A stretch of 49,992 nucleotides of DNA from Streptomyces albus subsp. chlorinus (GCF_013302895.1 NZ_VJOK01000001.1:1995697-2045688), one strand, 5' to 3'. Counted from the stretch's first letter, positions 7,907 to 16,357 are shown. Program-made: numbers and translations. The notes: generated from the letters alone by a model not told the origin.

Positions 7907-9619
7907 GTGACCCAGCACGCCATGACCCCGCGCCCCGCGACCCCCCGGCCGACGACCCCGGCCACGGCCCCGGCGGACGCCCCCCGGACCGCCGCGGACC
8001 CAGGACCGGCGCCCGCACACCGCACCCCCTCCCTCGGCTGGTGGCGCGACGCCGTCATCTACCAGGTCTACGTCCGCTCGTTCGCCGACAGCGACGGCGA
8101 CGGCGTCGGGGACCTGCCCGGCGTACGCAAGCGGCTGCCCTACCTGGCCGAACTCGGCGTGGACGCGCTGTGGCTGACGCCGTTCTACGCCTCGCCCCAG
8201 GCCGACGGCGGCTACGACGTGGCCGACTACCGCGCCGTCGACCCGCGGCTGGGGGACCTGGCCGACGCCGAGGCGCTGGTGGACGAGGCGCACGCGCTCG
8301 GCCTGCGCGTCATCCTCGACATCGTCCCCAACCACACCTCCCACCAGCACCCCTGGTTCCAGCGCGCCCTGGCGGGCGACGCCGGGGCGCGGGACCGCTA
8401 CCACTTCGCGCGGGGCAAGGGCGTGCGCGGCGAGGAGCCCCCCAACGACTGGCAGTCCGTCTTCGGCGGCCCCGCCTGGAGCCGGGTGCCCGGCGAACCC
8501 GGGCTGTGGTACCTCCATCTGTTTGCGCCCCAGCAGCCCGACCTGAACTGGCGGAACCCGCGCGTCCACGAGGAGTTCGACGCGGTGCTGCGGTTCTGGC
8601 TCGACCTGGGCGTGGACGGGTTCCGCATCGACGTGGCGCACGGCATGGTCAAGGCCGAGGGGCTCCCGGACATCGGCACCGGCGCGCAGGCCCGCATGGT
8701 CGGCGCGCAGGAGCTGCCGTTCTTCGACCAGGACGGCGTCCACGAGATCCACCGTGCCTGGCGCCGCCTGCTGGAGTCCTACGGCCCGGACCGGATCGGG
8801 GTCGCCGAGGCGTGGGCGCCCACCCCGGAGCGGCTGGCGCTCTACGTCCGCCCCGACGAGTGCCACCAGGCGTTCAACTTCCACTTCCTGCGCGCTGGGT
8901 GGGACGTGGCGCAGCTGCGGGCGGTGATCGAGGAGTCGATGGCGGCGGCCACCACCGTCGGCGCCCCGACGACCTGGGTGCTCTCCAACCACGACGTCGT
9001 CCGCCACCGCACCCGGCTCGGCTCGCTGGCCCGGGCGCGCGCCGCCGCGCTGCTCATGCTGGCGCTGCCCGGCTCCGTCTACCTCTACCAGGGCGAGGAG
9101 CTGGGCCTGCCGGAGGTGACCGAACTGCCCGACGAGGTGCGCCAGGACCCCGCCTTCCTCCGCGCCGCCCGGGAGACGGCCGGCGGCCAGGAGGGGCTGC
9201 GCGACGGCTGCCGGGTGCCGATGCCGTGGACCGCCGGCGGGCCCAGTTTCGGCTTCGGCCCCGGGGAGAGCTGGCTGCCGCAGCCGCCCGGCTGGGGCAC
9301 CCTGTCGGTCCAGGCCCAGACCGGCGACCCGCTCTCCACCCTGGAGCTGTACCGCACGGCCCTGCGGCTGCGGCGGCTGCTGCCCGGACTCGGCGACACC
9401 GCGATGCAGTGGCTCCGGGCGCCCGAGGGCGTGCTCGCGCTGTCCCGGCCGGGTCTGGTGTGCGTGCTCAACACCCGCCCGGCGGCGGTGGAGATGCCCG
9501 CCCCGGGCGAGCTGCTGCTGTGCTCGGTACCCGAGGAGTCGCGGGAGTCGATGGAGGCCGGCGCCGGCCCGGGACGGCTGCGGCTGCCCGCGAATTCCTG
9601 CACCTGGTGGGCAGCGTGA
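7907..9619 (+). CDS. GH13 alpha-glucosidase (copy 2), cytoplasmic
   Basis: 570 residues from the GTG at 7907, which has GGGGAAG a few bases upstream; an in-frame ATG lies 15 bp later. After a Pro/Ala/Thr-rich N-terminal tail (about 40 residues) the GH13 barrel begins at WWRDAVIYQVYVRSF. Catalytic residues are D242, E301 and D363 in the same motifs as copy 1. No signal peptide is visible, so it acts on imported oligosaccharide. It is first gene of the rightward operon, 25 bp ahead of the second LacI gene, and mirrors the aglA-lacI pair at the end of the leftward operon. The two enzymes may differ in chain-length or linkage preference. Confidence 0.91.
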   Translation: MTQHAMTPRPATPRPTTPATAPADAPRTAADPGPAPAHRTPSLGWWRDAVIYQVYVRSFADSDGDGVGDLPGVRKRLPYLAELGVDALWLTPFYASPQADGGYDVADYRAVDPRLGDLADAEALVDEAHALGLRVILDIVPNHTSHQHPWFQRALAGDAGARDRYHFARGKGVRGEEPPNDWQSVFGGPAWSRVPGEPGLWYLHLFAPQQPDLNWRNPRVHEEFDAVLRFWLDLGVDGFRIDVAHGMVKAEGLPDIGTGAQARMVGAQELPFFDQDGVHEIHRAWRRLLESYGPDRIGVAEAWAPTPERLALYVRPDECHQAFNFHFLRAGWDVAQLRAVIEESMAAATTVGAPTTWVLSNHDVVRHRTRLGSLARARAAALLMLALPGSVYLYQGEELGLPEVTELPDEVRQDPAFLRAARETAGGQEGLRDGCRVPMPWTAGGPSFGFGPGESWLPQPPGWGTLSVQAQTGDPLSTLELYRTALRLRRLLPGLGDTAMQWLRAPEGVLALSRPGLVCVLNTRPAAVEMPAPGELLLCSVPEESRESMEAGAGPGRLRLPANSCTWWAA

Positions 9620-9644
9620 GGCACTGCCGGTAAGGTCCCCTCCT

Positions 9645-10718
9645 GTGACCGCACGGCTAGCTGACATCGCAGCGCAGGCGGGGGTCAGCGAGGCAACGGT
9701 CAGCCGGGTTCTCAACGGCAAGCCGGGCGTCGCGGCGGCCACCCGCGAATCCGTCCTGGCCGCGCTCGACGTGCTGGGCTACGAGCGCCCCGTCAAGCTG
9801 CGCCGCCGCAGCGAGGGCCTGGTCGGGCTGATCATCCCCGAGCTGGAGAACCCCATATTCCCGGCCTTCGCGCAGGTCATCGCGCAGGGCCTGACCCGGC
9901 AGGGCTACACCCCGGTGCTGGCCACCCAGACACCCGGCGGCTCCACCGAGGACGAGCTGACGGAGATGCTGGTGGACCGCGGCGTCGCCGGGATCATCTT
10001 CGTCTCCGGACTGCACGCCGACACCACCGCCGACACCGGGCGGTACGAGCGGCTGCACGGGCGGGGCGTCCCCTTCGTCCTCGTGGGCGGCTTCTCCGAG
10101 GGGGTGCGCGCCCCCTTCGTCTCGCCCGACGACCGCGCCGCCATGCGGCTCGCGGTCACCCACCTGGTGTCCCTGGGGCACGAGCGCATCGGCCTGGCCC
10201 TCGGCCCCGAACGGTTCGTCCCCGTGCAGCGCAAGATCGAGGGCTTCACCCGGTCGATGCGCGAGCACTTCGGCGACCGCTTCGACGCCGCGCGGCTGAT
10301 CCAGCACTCCCTCTACACCCTGGAGGGCGGCCAGGCCGCGGCTTCCGCCCTGCTGGAGCGCGACTGCACCGCCGTCGTGTGCGCCAGCGACATGATGGCG
10401 CTCGGCGCGATCCGCGCGGCGCGGCAGCGGGGCCTCGCGGTGCCCGGCGACGTCTCCGTGATCGGCTTCGACGACTCGCCCCTGATCGCCTTCACCGATC
10501 CGCCGCTGACGACCATCCGGCAGCCGGTGACCGCCATGGGCCAGGCCGCCGTCCGCGCCCTGCTGGAGGAGATCGGCGGCACCCCGGCGCCCCACAGCGA
10601 GTTCGTCTTCCTGCCCGAACTGGTGGTGCGCGGCTCCACCGCATCCCGTAGGAGACCCGGCCCGGCGGCGTCCGCCGAGGGGACGAGGCCCGGCCGCGAA
10701 GACCCGACCGCAGGATGA
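9645..10718 (+). CDS. malR: LacI-family regulator (copy 2), candidate MalR
   Basis: 357 residues from a GTG. The N-terminal HTH (TARLADIAAQAGVSEATVS, then RVLNGKPG) precedes the sensor domain (LVGLIIPELENPIFPAF; VSVIGFDDSPLIAFTDPP). It follows the second alpha-glucosidase by 25 bp and is probably co-transcribed. In Streptomyces, MalR is a maltose-responsive repressor of malE encoded close to malEFG. This copy is the better candidate because it is divergent to malE, but the paralog at 1827-2888 is equally intact, so the symbol is tentative. Confidence 0.88.
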   Translation: MTARLADIAAQAGVSEATVSRVLNGKPGVAAATRESVLAALDVLGYERPVKLRRRSEGLVGLIIPELENPIFPAFAQVIAQGLTRQGYTPVLATQTPGGSTEDELTEMLVDRGVAGIIFVSGLHADTTADTGRYERLHGRGVPFVLVGGFSEGVRAPFVSPDDRAAMRLAVTHLVSLGHERIGLALGPERFVPVQRKIEGFTRSMREHFGDRFDAARLIQHSLYTLEGGQAAASALLERDCTAVVCASDMMALGAIRAARQRGLAVPGDVSVIGFDDSPLIAFTDPPLTTIRQPVTAMGQAAVRALLEEIGGTPAPHSEFVFLPELVVRGSTASRRRPGPAASAEGTRPGREDPTAG

Positions 10719-10754
10719 TCGGCCGGGTGCCCCCGTCTGGCAGACTATCGGCCT

Positions 10755-11633
10755 ATGGGGGTACCGACCACGAGGACAGAAGACGACACCCGGCAGGACG
10801 ACACCGAGGCGGCCGCGGCGGACCGGGCGCCCGCACGCGCGGATCGCGAGGGGGCGGACCGCTCCGCGCGCTCCCTGGCCGGTGCCCTGGTCAGGCTGCG
10901 CTCCCCCCGGCATCCCCGGCTGTGGTTCGAGATCGCCCTCATCGCCGTCAGCTACTGGGTCTACTCCCTCATCCGCAACGCGGTGCCGGAGCAGCGGGCC
11001 GAGGCGCTGCGCAACGCCGACTGGATCTGGCGTACGGAGCATGCGCTCGGCATCGCCGTCGAGGCCTCCGTCAATCACGCCATCGGCTCGGTGACGTGGC
11101 TGATCGTCAGCATGAACTACTACTACGCCACGCTCCACTTCGTGGTGACCATCGGCGTCCTCGTCTGGCTCTACCGCACCCACCCGGGCCGCTACGCCGC
11201 CACCCGGCTGGTCCTCTTCGCCACCACGGGCACCGCCCTGCTGGGCTACTACCTCTTCCCCCTGGCACCCCCGCGCCTGATGGGCGGCGGCCACTTCATC
11301 GACACCGTCCAGGTCCACCAGACCTGGGGCTCCATGGCCTCCGGCAACCTGGCGCAGATGTCCAACCAGTACGCGGCCATGCCCTCGATGCACATAGGGT
11401 GGTCCGTCTGGTGCGGCATCACCATCGCGATGCTGGCCCGGCCCCTGTGGGCCAAGATCCTCGGCGCCCTCTACCCGGCCACCACCCTGCTGGTCATCGT
11501 CAGCACCGCCAACCACTTCTGGCTCGACGCCGTCGGCGGGCTGCTCTGCCTCGGCTTCGGCTTCACCCTCTCCTACTTCTGGTACGGGCGCGTCTCCTAC
11601 CGCCTCCCCCGGCTGGCCACCGCCCCGGCCTGA
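10755..11633 (+). CDS. PAP2-family / inositolphosphotransferase-like integral membrane protein
   Basis: 292 residues. A hydrophilic, acidic N-terminus (about 55 residues) is followed by about six membrane helices. PAP2-like signatures are PSMHIGWS and NHFWLDAVGG, which supply the two catalytic histidines and the aspartate of the phosphatase/phosphotransferase fold. The canonical PSGH is PSMH here, as in the Aur1/inositolphosphorylceramide-synthase-like subgroup. It probably acts on a lipid phosphate or transfers a phospho-headgroup at the membrane; the substrate is unknown. It lies 36 bp after the LacI gene but has no obvious functional tie to maltose use. Confidence 0.82.
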   Translation: MGVPTTRTEDDTRQDDTEAAAADRAPARADREGADRSARSLAGALVRLRSPRHPRLWFEIALIAVSYWVYSLIRNAVPEQRAEALRNADWIWRTEHALGIAVEASVNHAIGSVTWLIVSMNYYYATLHFVVTIGVLVWLYRTHPGRYAATRLVLFATTGTALLGYYLFPLAPPRLMGGGHFIDTVQVHQTWGSMASGNLAQMSNQYAAMPSMHIGWSVWCGITIAMLARPLWAKILGALYPATTLLVIVSTANHFWLDAVGGLLCLGFGFTLSYFWYGRVSYRLPRLATAPA

Positions 11634-11690
11634 GCGGCGCCCCGGTCTGAACGGCGCCCGGTCTGAACGGCGCCCGGCCTGAGCGGCGCC
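11628..11690. repeat. Four tandem ~16-bp repeats after the PAP2 gene
   Basis: Units begin at 11628, 11645, 11661 and 11677, each close to GTCTGAACGGCGCCCG; the outer two read GCCTGAGCGGCGCC. The array starts over the PAP2 stop codon and ends about 48 bp before the 3' end of the convergent glnE. It is most likely replication slippage. Confidence 0.8.
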
Positions 11691-11737
11691 GTGGCAGGAG
11701 GGGGGCCCGGCCGTCGCGGGGCGGGGGCGCGCTCCGG

Positions 11738-14700
11738 TCACTCAGCGTCGTAGAACAGCCGGTCCACCACCGCGCGGGCCCGGCGCGTCACCCGGCGGTA
11801 GTCGTCCAGCATCTCCCCCACGTGCCCGGGCTCGTACCCGAGGTAGCGCCCCACGGCGGCCAGCTCCCGCGACTCCGAGGGGAAGGTGTCGCCCGGCCGG
11901 CCGCGCACCAGCATCACGGCGTTGCGCACCCGTGAGGCCAGCACCCACGCCTCGTCGAGCACCTCGGCGTCGTCGGTGTCGATCAGTCCGGCCTCCCGGG
12001 CGGCGGCCAGCGCGGTCCGGGTGCGGGTCGTCCGCAGTGCCGGGACCTCGGCGCCGTGCCGCAGCTGCATCAGCTGCACGGTCCACTCGACGTCGGTCAG
12101 ACCGCCGCGCCCCAGCTTGGCGTGGGTGGTGGGGTCGGCGCCGCGCGGGAGGCGTTCGCTCTCCATCCGGGCCTTGAGCCGGCGGATCTCCCGCACCGCG
12201 TCCTCACCGAGTCCGCCCAGGGGGTAGCGCAGCGGGTCGACGAGTGCGAGGAACCGCGCGGCCAGCTCCTCGTCCCCGGCCACGTACTCGGCCCGCAGCA
12301 GCGCCTGGCTCTCCCAGACCACCGACCAGCGGTCGTAGTAGGCCGCGTAGGAGTTCAGGGAGCGGGCCAGCGCCCCCGACCTGCCCTCGGGCCGCAGATC
12401 GGCGTCGATCACCAGCGGCGGGTCGGAGGTGGGCAGCTGGAGCAGCCGCCGCATCTCGGTGGCCACCGCGAAGGCGGCCTTGCCCGCCTCGTGCTCGCTC
12501 ACCCCGTCCCTCGGCTCGTGGACGAAGAGCACGTCGGCGTCGGAGCCGTAGCCCATCTCGTGGCCGCCGAAGCGGCCGACGCCGATGACGGCGAACCGGG
12601 TGGGCAGCTCGTCGCCCCACTGCTCGCGGACGGCGGCACGCAGGGCGCCGGCCAGGGTGGCGGCGTTGATGTCGGTGAGCGCGTCCCCGACCCGGTCGAG
12701 GGCCTCGCCCGGCTCCTGCTGGGCCACGTCCTCGGTGCCGTACGCGCCGATCAGGTCCCCGGCGGCGGTGCGGAACAGCTCCCGGCGGCGGACGCCGCGG
12801 GCGGCGGCGACGGCCGCCTCGGCGCCCTCGGCGCGGCCGACGGCGGCCAGCGTCTCCTGGACGAGGGCCTCCCGCGAGCGGGGCCGCAGCCCGTTCTCGC
12901 CGCCGAGCAGCGCGACGGCCTCGGGGGCGCGCAGCAGCAGGTCGGGGGCGAAGCGGCCGGCGGACAGCACGCGGGCCAGGTTCTCGGCGGCGGCGCCCTC
13001 GTCGCGCAGCAGCCGCAGATACCAGGGGCTCTTGCCCAGGGCGTCGGAGACCTTGCGGAAGCCGAGCAGTCCGGCGTCCGGGTCGGCGGAGTCGGCGAAC
13101 CAGCCCAGCAGCACCGGCAGCAGGGTGCGCTGGATGGCGGCCTTGCGGGTCACCCCGGAGGCGAGCGCCTCCAGGTGGCGCAGCGCGGAGGCCGGGTCGG
13201 CGTAGCCGAGGGCCTCCAGGCGCTGGCGGGCCGCCTGCGGGGAGAGCCGCTCGTGGCCGGCCTCCAGCTGGGCGACGGCGTCCAGCAGCGGGCGGTAGAA
13301 GAGCTTCTCGTGCAGCCGGCGGACGGCCGAGGCGTGCCGCCGCCAGGCCTTGTGCAGCTCGGTGACGGGCTCGCTGCGGTAGCCCAGGGAGCGGCCCAGC
13401 CGCCGCTGGTCGGCCTCCGACTCGGGCATCAGATGGGTGCGGCGCAGCTGGTGGAGCTGGATGCGGTGCTCCATGGTGCGCAGGAAGCGGTAGGCGGCGT
13501 CCAGGGCCGCCGCGTCCTGGCGGCCCACGTAGCCGCCGGCGGCCAGCGCGTCGAGGGCTTCGAGGGTGGTGGGGCTGCGCAGCGAGGTGTCGCTGCGGCC
13601 GTGCACCAGCTGGAGGAGCTGGACGGCGAACTCGACGTCCCGCAGCCCGCCGGGGCCCAGCTTCAGTTCGCGGTCCAGCTGGGCGGCCGGGATGCTGGCC
13701 ACCACGCGGCGGCGCATCTGCTGGACGTCGGTGACGAAGTTCTCCCGCTCGGCCGCCTGCCACACCAGGGGCGCGACGGCGTCCACGTACTCGTAGCCCA
13801 GCTGCGCGTCGCCCGCCACCGGCCGGGCCTTGAGCAGCGCCTGGAACTCCCACGTCTTGGCCCAGCGCTGGTAGTAGGCCAGATGGCTGCTGAGGGTGCG
13901 GACGAGGGGCCCGTTGCGGCCCTCGGGGCGCAGGTTGGGGTCGACGGGCCAGATGGTGCCCTCGGCGGTGGTGTCGGAGCAGACGCGCATCATGTGCGCG
14001 GCCAGGCGGGTGGCGGCCTGGACGGCGTGCTCGGTCTCCTCGGCGGGGCCGGCCGGTTCGGCGACGAAGATCACGTCCACGTCGGAGACGTAGTTCAGCT
14101 CGTGCCCTCCGGCCTTGCCCATCGCGATGACGGCCAGCCGGCAGGCGGCGGCGTCCTCGGGCGCTTCGGCCTCGGCCAGGGTGAGGGCCTTGCGGAGGGT
14201 GGCGGTGGCCAGGTCCGCCAGCTCCGCGGCTGTCTGCGCCACCTCGATGGTGCCGCACACGTCGCGGGCGGCGATGGCCAGCAGGGCCCGGCGGTAGGCG
14301 ATGCGCAGGGTGTCGGGGTCGGTGGCGTCCGCGAGGGCCGCCTCGAACTCCTCGATCCCCGGGTGCAGGTCGGCCGACTCGTAGGTGACCAGCGACTCCC
14401 AGTTGTGGGGGTGGCGGGCGAGGTGGTCGGCGAGCGCGTCCGAGGCGCCGAGGACGCCCAGCAGCCGGTCGCGCAGCGGTTTCGAGCCCAGCAGGGTGTC
14501 GAGGAGGGGCTGCGCGTCCTTGTCCGCGGCCTCCAGCGCCTCGACCAGCCGCAGCAGACCCAGCAGGGCCAGGTCCGGGTCGGCGGTGGCGCCCAGCGCG
14601 TCGAGGAAGAGGGCGTCGTCGCGGACGGCGGACAGCTGGGGGCTGTCCAGGAGGCGGGTCGCGGCTTCCGGATCGGTGAAGCCGCGTCGCAGCAGCCGGG

Positions 14701-14740
14701 CGTACGGCGTGTGGCGCCTGCCCCCTGGTGTCACGGTCAC
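11738..14740 (-). CDS. glnE: Bifunctional glutamine synthetase adenylyltransferase/deadenylylase GlnE
   Basis: 1000 residues from the GTG at 14740. There are two nucleotidyltransferase halves. The N-terminal one has the glycine/acidic signature in VIAMGKAGGHELNYVSDVDV (deadenylylation), the C-terminal one AVIGVGRFGGHEMGYGSDAD (adenylylation); helical linkers join them. It controls type I glutamine synthetase by AMP transfer in response to nitrogen. Longer readings to 14797 cross two copies of an 18-bp repeat and lack support. In the ancestral chromosome it lay about 125 bp downstream of glnA2, on the same strand; an 8.7-kb element now separates them. Confidence 0.95.
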   Translation of the reverse strand: MTVTPGGRRHTPYARLLRRGFTDPEAATRLLDSPQLSAVRDDALFLDALGATADPDLALLGLLRLVEALEAADKDAQPLLDTLLGSKPLRDRLLGVLGASDALADHLARHPHNWESLVTYESADLHPGIEEFEAALADATDPDTLRIAYRRALLAIAARDVCGTIEVAQTAAELADLATATLRKALTLAEAEAPEDAAACRLAVIAMGKAGGHELNYVSDVDVIFVAEPAGPAEETEHAVQAATRLAAHMMRVCSDTTAEGTIWPVDPNLRPEGRNGPLVRTLSSHLAYYQRWAKTWEFQALLKARPVAGDAQLGYEYVDAVAPLVWQAAERENFVTDVQQMRRRVVASIPAAQLDRELKLGPGGLRDVEFAVQLLQLVHGRSDTSLRSPTTLEALDALAAGGYVGRQDAAALDAAYRFLRTMEHRIQLHQLRRTHLMPESEADQRRLGRSLGYRSEPVTELHKAWRRHASAVRRLHEKLFYRPLLDAVAQLEAGHERLSPQAARQRLEALGYADPASALRHLEALASGVTRKAAIQRTLLPVLLGWFADSADPDAGLLGFRKVSDALGKSPWYLRLLRDEGAAAENLARVLSAGRFAPDLLLRAPEAVALLGGENGLRPRSREALVQETLAAVGRAEGAEAAVAAARGVRRRELFRTAAGDLIGAYGTEDVAQQEPGEALDRVGDALTDINAATLAGALRAAVREQWGDELPTRFAVIGVGRFGGHEMGYGSDADVLFVHEPRDGVSEHEAGKAAFAVATEMRRLLQLPTSDPPLVIDADLRPEGRSGALARSLNSYAAYYDRWSVVWESQALLRAEYVAGDEELAARFLALVDPLRYPLGGLGEDAVREIRRLKARMESERLPRGADPTTHAKLGRGGLTDVEWTVQLMQLRHGAEVPALRTTRTRTALAAAREAGLIDTDDAEVLDEAWVLASRVRNAVMLVRGRPGDTFPSESRELAAVGRYLGYEPGHVGEMLDDYRRVTRRARAVVDRLFYDAE

Positions 14741-14760
14741 TCCCTGCCCCCTGGTGTCAC
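14717..14760. repeat. 18-bp direct repeat spanning the glnE start
   Basis: CCTGCCCCCTGGTGTCAC is present at 14717-14734 and 14743-14760 (26-bp period). On the minus strand each copy carries an AGGGGGCAGG Shine-Dalgarno-like run, and the upstream copy serves the chosen GTG start. The duplication makes the exact start ambiguous. Confidence 0.75.
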
Positions 14761-14808
14761 GCTCACTCCTTGTCGGTCGTGCACGGTGCGTGGCCACTCC
14801 CTCACACG

Positions 14809-14869
14809 GGCTCCCTCACCGCACGGCTCCCTCACCGCACGGGCTCCCTCACAGCGCCGGCTCCCTCAC
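14809..14869. repeat. Tandem GGCTCCCTCAC repeats between glnE and the left element end
   Basis: Four copies lie at 14809, 14825, 14842 and 14859 (16-17-bp period), with a degenerate one at about 14794. The last copy contains the stop codon of the stranded glnA2 3' fragment. It is simple tandem duplication in the short glnA2-glnE spacer. Confidence 0.8.
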
Positions 14870-14952
14870 AGCACGGGGAGGGACTTGCGCAGCTCGAAGG
14901 CGGTCACCTCGCTGCGGTACTCCTCCCACTCCTGCTTCTTGTTGCGCAGGAA
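14866..14952 (-). pseudogene. Displaced 3' end of glnA2 (left copy)
   Basis: Minus-strand reading gives the C-terminal glnA2 residues FLRNKKQEWEEYRSEVT, then AFELRKSLPVL and TGA. It matches the end of the intact gene at 23556. Upstream on the minus strand the homology stops abruptly at 14953, where element sequence begins. This is the original chromosomal 3' end left behind after integration. The in-frame 64-codon extension to 15060 is a chance chimera. Confidence 0.88.
14884..14952. other. attL, 69-bp attachment repeat
   Basis: These 69 bases are identical to 23574-23642. They lie in the last ~25 codons of glnA2. Outside the block identity falls off: on the left both sides still encode the glnA2 C-terminus but with synonymous differences and a different stop (TGA here, TAA at the right copy). 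That is the pattern expected of site-specific integration with an attP that carries its own gene end. Confidence 0.88.
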
Positions 14953-15158
14953 CTGGTGCCGCCATGATGCCACCTGGCGCTCCTCCACACTCCAGCGTTC
15001 TGAGCTGCGGCGTAGAAGTCGTCGTTGGTCGCTGTTGGCCGTCGTTGGTCCCCCTCGCACGGCCCACAGGCGGCCCCGGCTTCGTACTAAGCGGCGACGG
15101 CCTGAGAGATCCGCCGTCCCTCGTAAGGACGCGCTCAGGGTACGACTCCGAATCTGCC

Positions 15159-15206
15159 CGGCTCAAGCGGCTCAAGCGGCTCAACTAGTCCTTGACCTGC
15201 GGTTTT
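15159..15206. repeat. Outer left arm: CGGCTCAAG triplet repeat plus CTGCGGTTTT
   Basis: Three 9-bp units CGGCTCAAG/CGGCTCAAG/CGGCTCAAC occupy 15159-15185, and CTGCGGTTTT lies at 15197-15206. Both are mirrored in inverted order at the right side (AAAACCGCAG at 16675-16684, then GTGAGCCG plus two CTTGAGCCG units at 16697-16722). Looser inverted similarity continues inward (about 15224-15275 against 16608-16655). Confidence 0.75.
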
Positions 15207-15344
15207 CCTATATCCTCAGTTGCGGATTCGTTCGGCTCGGCGCGGCTCACGTCCGGCTCAGCGCGGCTCAGCGCCAGAGGCGTCAGTGAAGCGCGTTCCC
15301 GGGCGGCTCGGCCCGGCCGGCGCTTGTCGTGCCTTGTCGCTTGT

Positions 15345-15443
15345 CTTGTCTTGTCGCTTGTCGCCTCCCAGGCCAGAGCCCCGTTCCCCAGGGCCAGGGG
15401 TGGTTGGAGGGGGTGGACGACAAACGACAAGTGACAAGACAAG
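15345..15443. repeat. 19-bp inverted repeat built of TTGTC units
   Basis: CTTGTCTTGTCGCTTGTCG (15345-15363) pairs with 15425-15443 with one mismatch across a 61-nt loop. TTGTC is reiterated several more times upstream (from 15323). The right half leads directly into the long inverted repeat. Confidence 0.75.
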
Positions 15444-15536
15444 AAGGAGCGGCCTTCGGCCGCGCGTTCTTCGGGCGCCCACGGTCGTCGCATCGGCCCT
15501 GAATTGGCGGGTGCGGCCCTCAGCGTGGCTGGGAGG
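15436..15536 (+). repeat. Long inverted repeat, left arm (101 bp perfect)
   Basis: 15436-15536 is the exact reverse complement of 16201-16301; with one mismatch the match extends to 108 bp (15543/16194). The arms are separated by 664 bp. The axis of symmetry is at 15868.5, essentially the centre of the hairpin at 15848-15887. I checked the arms base by base by eye. Confidence 0.9.
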
Positions 15537-15660
15537 ACCTTCCCAAGGGTGCGGCCCCCGACCGTGCTCCTCTTCCCCTCCAGCCTTTGGGACGACTTTC
15601 AGTCGGGGCGGCCCGGCGATCCGCAGCACGGGACCCGCCAGACGATTACAGAGAGCTAGT

Positions 15661-15699
15661 GCCTACTGGCTACCGGCAACTTGCCAGTAGCCAGTAGGC
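15661..15699. repeat. 39-bp near-perfect palindrome
   Basis: GCCTACTGGCTACCGGCAA (15661-15679) faces its complement at 15681-15699 with a 1-nt centre and a single mismatch. It contains CCAGTA boxes in both orientations. Confidence 0.85.
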
Positions 15700-15743
15700 G
15701 GCCCTCAAAGGCCACCGAGGGCGGCTTTCACCAGCGGGTTTGC

Positions 15744-15776
15744 CACTAGCCAGTAGGCAGTAGTCACTAGCCAGTA
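15744..15776 (+). repeat. CACTAGCCAGTA direct repeat with 21-bp period
   Basis: The 12-mer occurs at 15744-15755 and 15765-15776, two helical turns apart. The CCAGTA core also occurs at 15684 and 15691 in the preceding palindrome. The layout is iteron-like. Confidence 0.65.
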
Positions 15777-15808
15777 CGAACACAGCACGTGACGACCGAG
15801 GTGGGCGC

Positions 15809-15918
15809 CCCCCCTACTAAGAGCGCAGTCCCGTGCCCCAGCGGCAGTGAAGAGACCACCCCGCCCGCGCGCGGGGTGGTCTCTTCATTCGGGCGCGGCA
15901 GGGCTCTTAGTAGGGGGG
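15809..15918. repeat. Nested double hairpin at the axis of the long inverted repeat
   Basis: The inner stem is TGAAGAGACCACCCCGC (15848-15864) against 15871-15887: 17 bp, perfect, 6-nt loop. The outer stem is CCCCCCTACTAAGAGC (15809-15824) against 15903-15918: 16 bp, perfect, enclosing the inner one. The inner hairpin alone resembles a very strong bidirectional terminator. The nesting and its position at the symmetry axis are unusual. Confidence 0.88.
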
Positions 15919-15934
15919 CGATGGGCCAAGCCAC

Positions 15935-15970
15935 TGCTAGGTCTAGCACCGGCAAGTGCTAGACCTAGCA
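15935..15970. repeat. 15-bp perfect hairpin with 6-nt loop
   Basis: TGCTAGGTCTAGCAC (15935-15949), loop CGGCAA, then its exact complement at 15956-15970. Related CTAGCA/CTAGCG fragments follow at 15975-16020. Confidence 0.85.
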
Positions 15971-16117
15971 CCTCCGCTAGCGGGGAATTCAGGCTCTGAC
16001 CAGCCAATTAGCACCTAGCAGGCGATTCCTCCGTCAGCCAACAGGCGCGTGATTCCGCCTCCACGCAGGAAGCACGAGCCGCTAGGGCTCCTGTGGGGAG
16101 TGACGCCCGTGCGTCAC

Positions 16118-16162
16118 CAGGCAAGAGGAGCACCCCACGGCCCGCCGTGCTCCTCTTGCCTG
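16118..16162. repeat. 16-bp perfect hairpin with 13-nt loop
   Basis: CAGGCAAGAGGAGCAC (16118-16133) pairs exactly with 16147-16162. A smaller perfect GTGACGC/GCGTCAC inverted repeat (16100-16117) abuts it on the left. The right-arm core CCGTGCTCCTCTT is also present at 15562-15574. Confidence 0.85.
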
Positions 16163-16200
16163 TGGACGCCGTGCGCCCGGCCCCAACCCGCTTGGAAGGC

Positions 16201-16301
16201 CCTCCCAGCCACGCTGAGGGCCGCACCCGCCAATTCAGGGCCGATGCGACGACCGTGGGCGCCCGAAGAACGCGCGGCCGAAGGCCGCTCCTTCTTGTCT
16301 T
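16201..16301 (-). repeat. Long inverted repeat, right arm (101 bp perfect)
   Basis: Exact reverse complement of 15436-15536. The perfect conservation of a non-coding 101-mer in both arms implies either recent duplication-inversion or ongoing correction between the arms. Confidence 0.9.
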
Positions 16302-16357
16302 CTCTCCCCCGCCGGCCGAAGTGGCGTTCGTGCCCCATGGCGGGGCCCCGGAACCGG

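Noticed and set aside
14866..15060. 64-codon frame ending in the glnA2 C-terminus
   Set aside because: A chance in-frame join of element sequence with the stranded glnA2 fragment at attL; no start signal or independent function.
12056..15289. Very long frame opposite glnE, and similar long frames opposite other genes (for example 36151-37272 and 9657-11741)
   Set aside because: Typical high-GC antisense shadows rich in Gly/Val/Arg/His with no family features; the genes on the other strand are certain.
15661..15776. CRISPR-like repeat array
   Set aside because: The repeats are short palindromes and direct repeats without regular unique spacers, and no cas gene is present.
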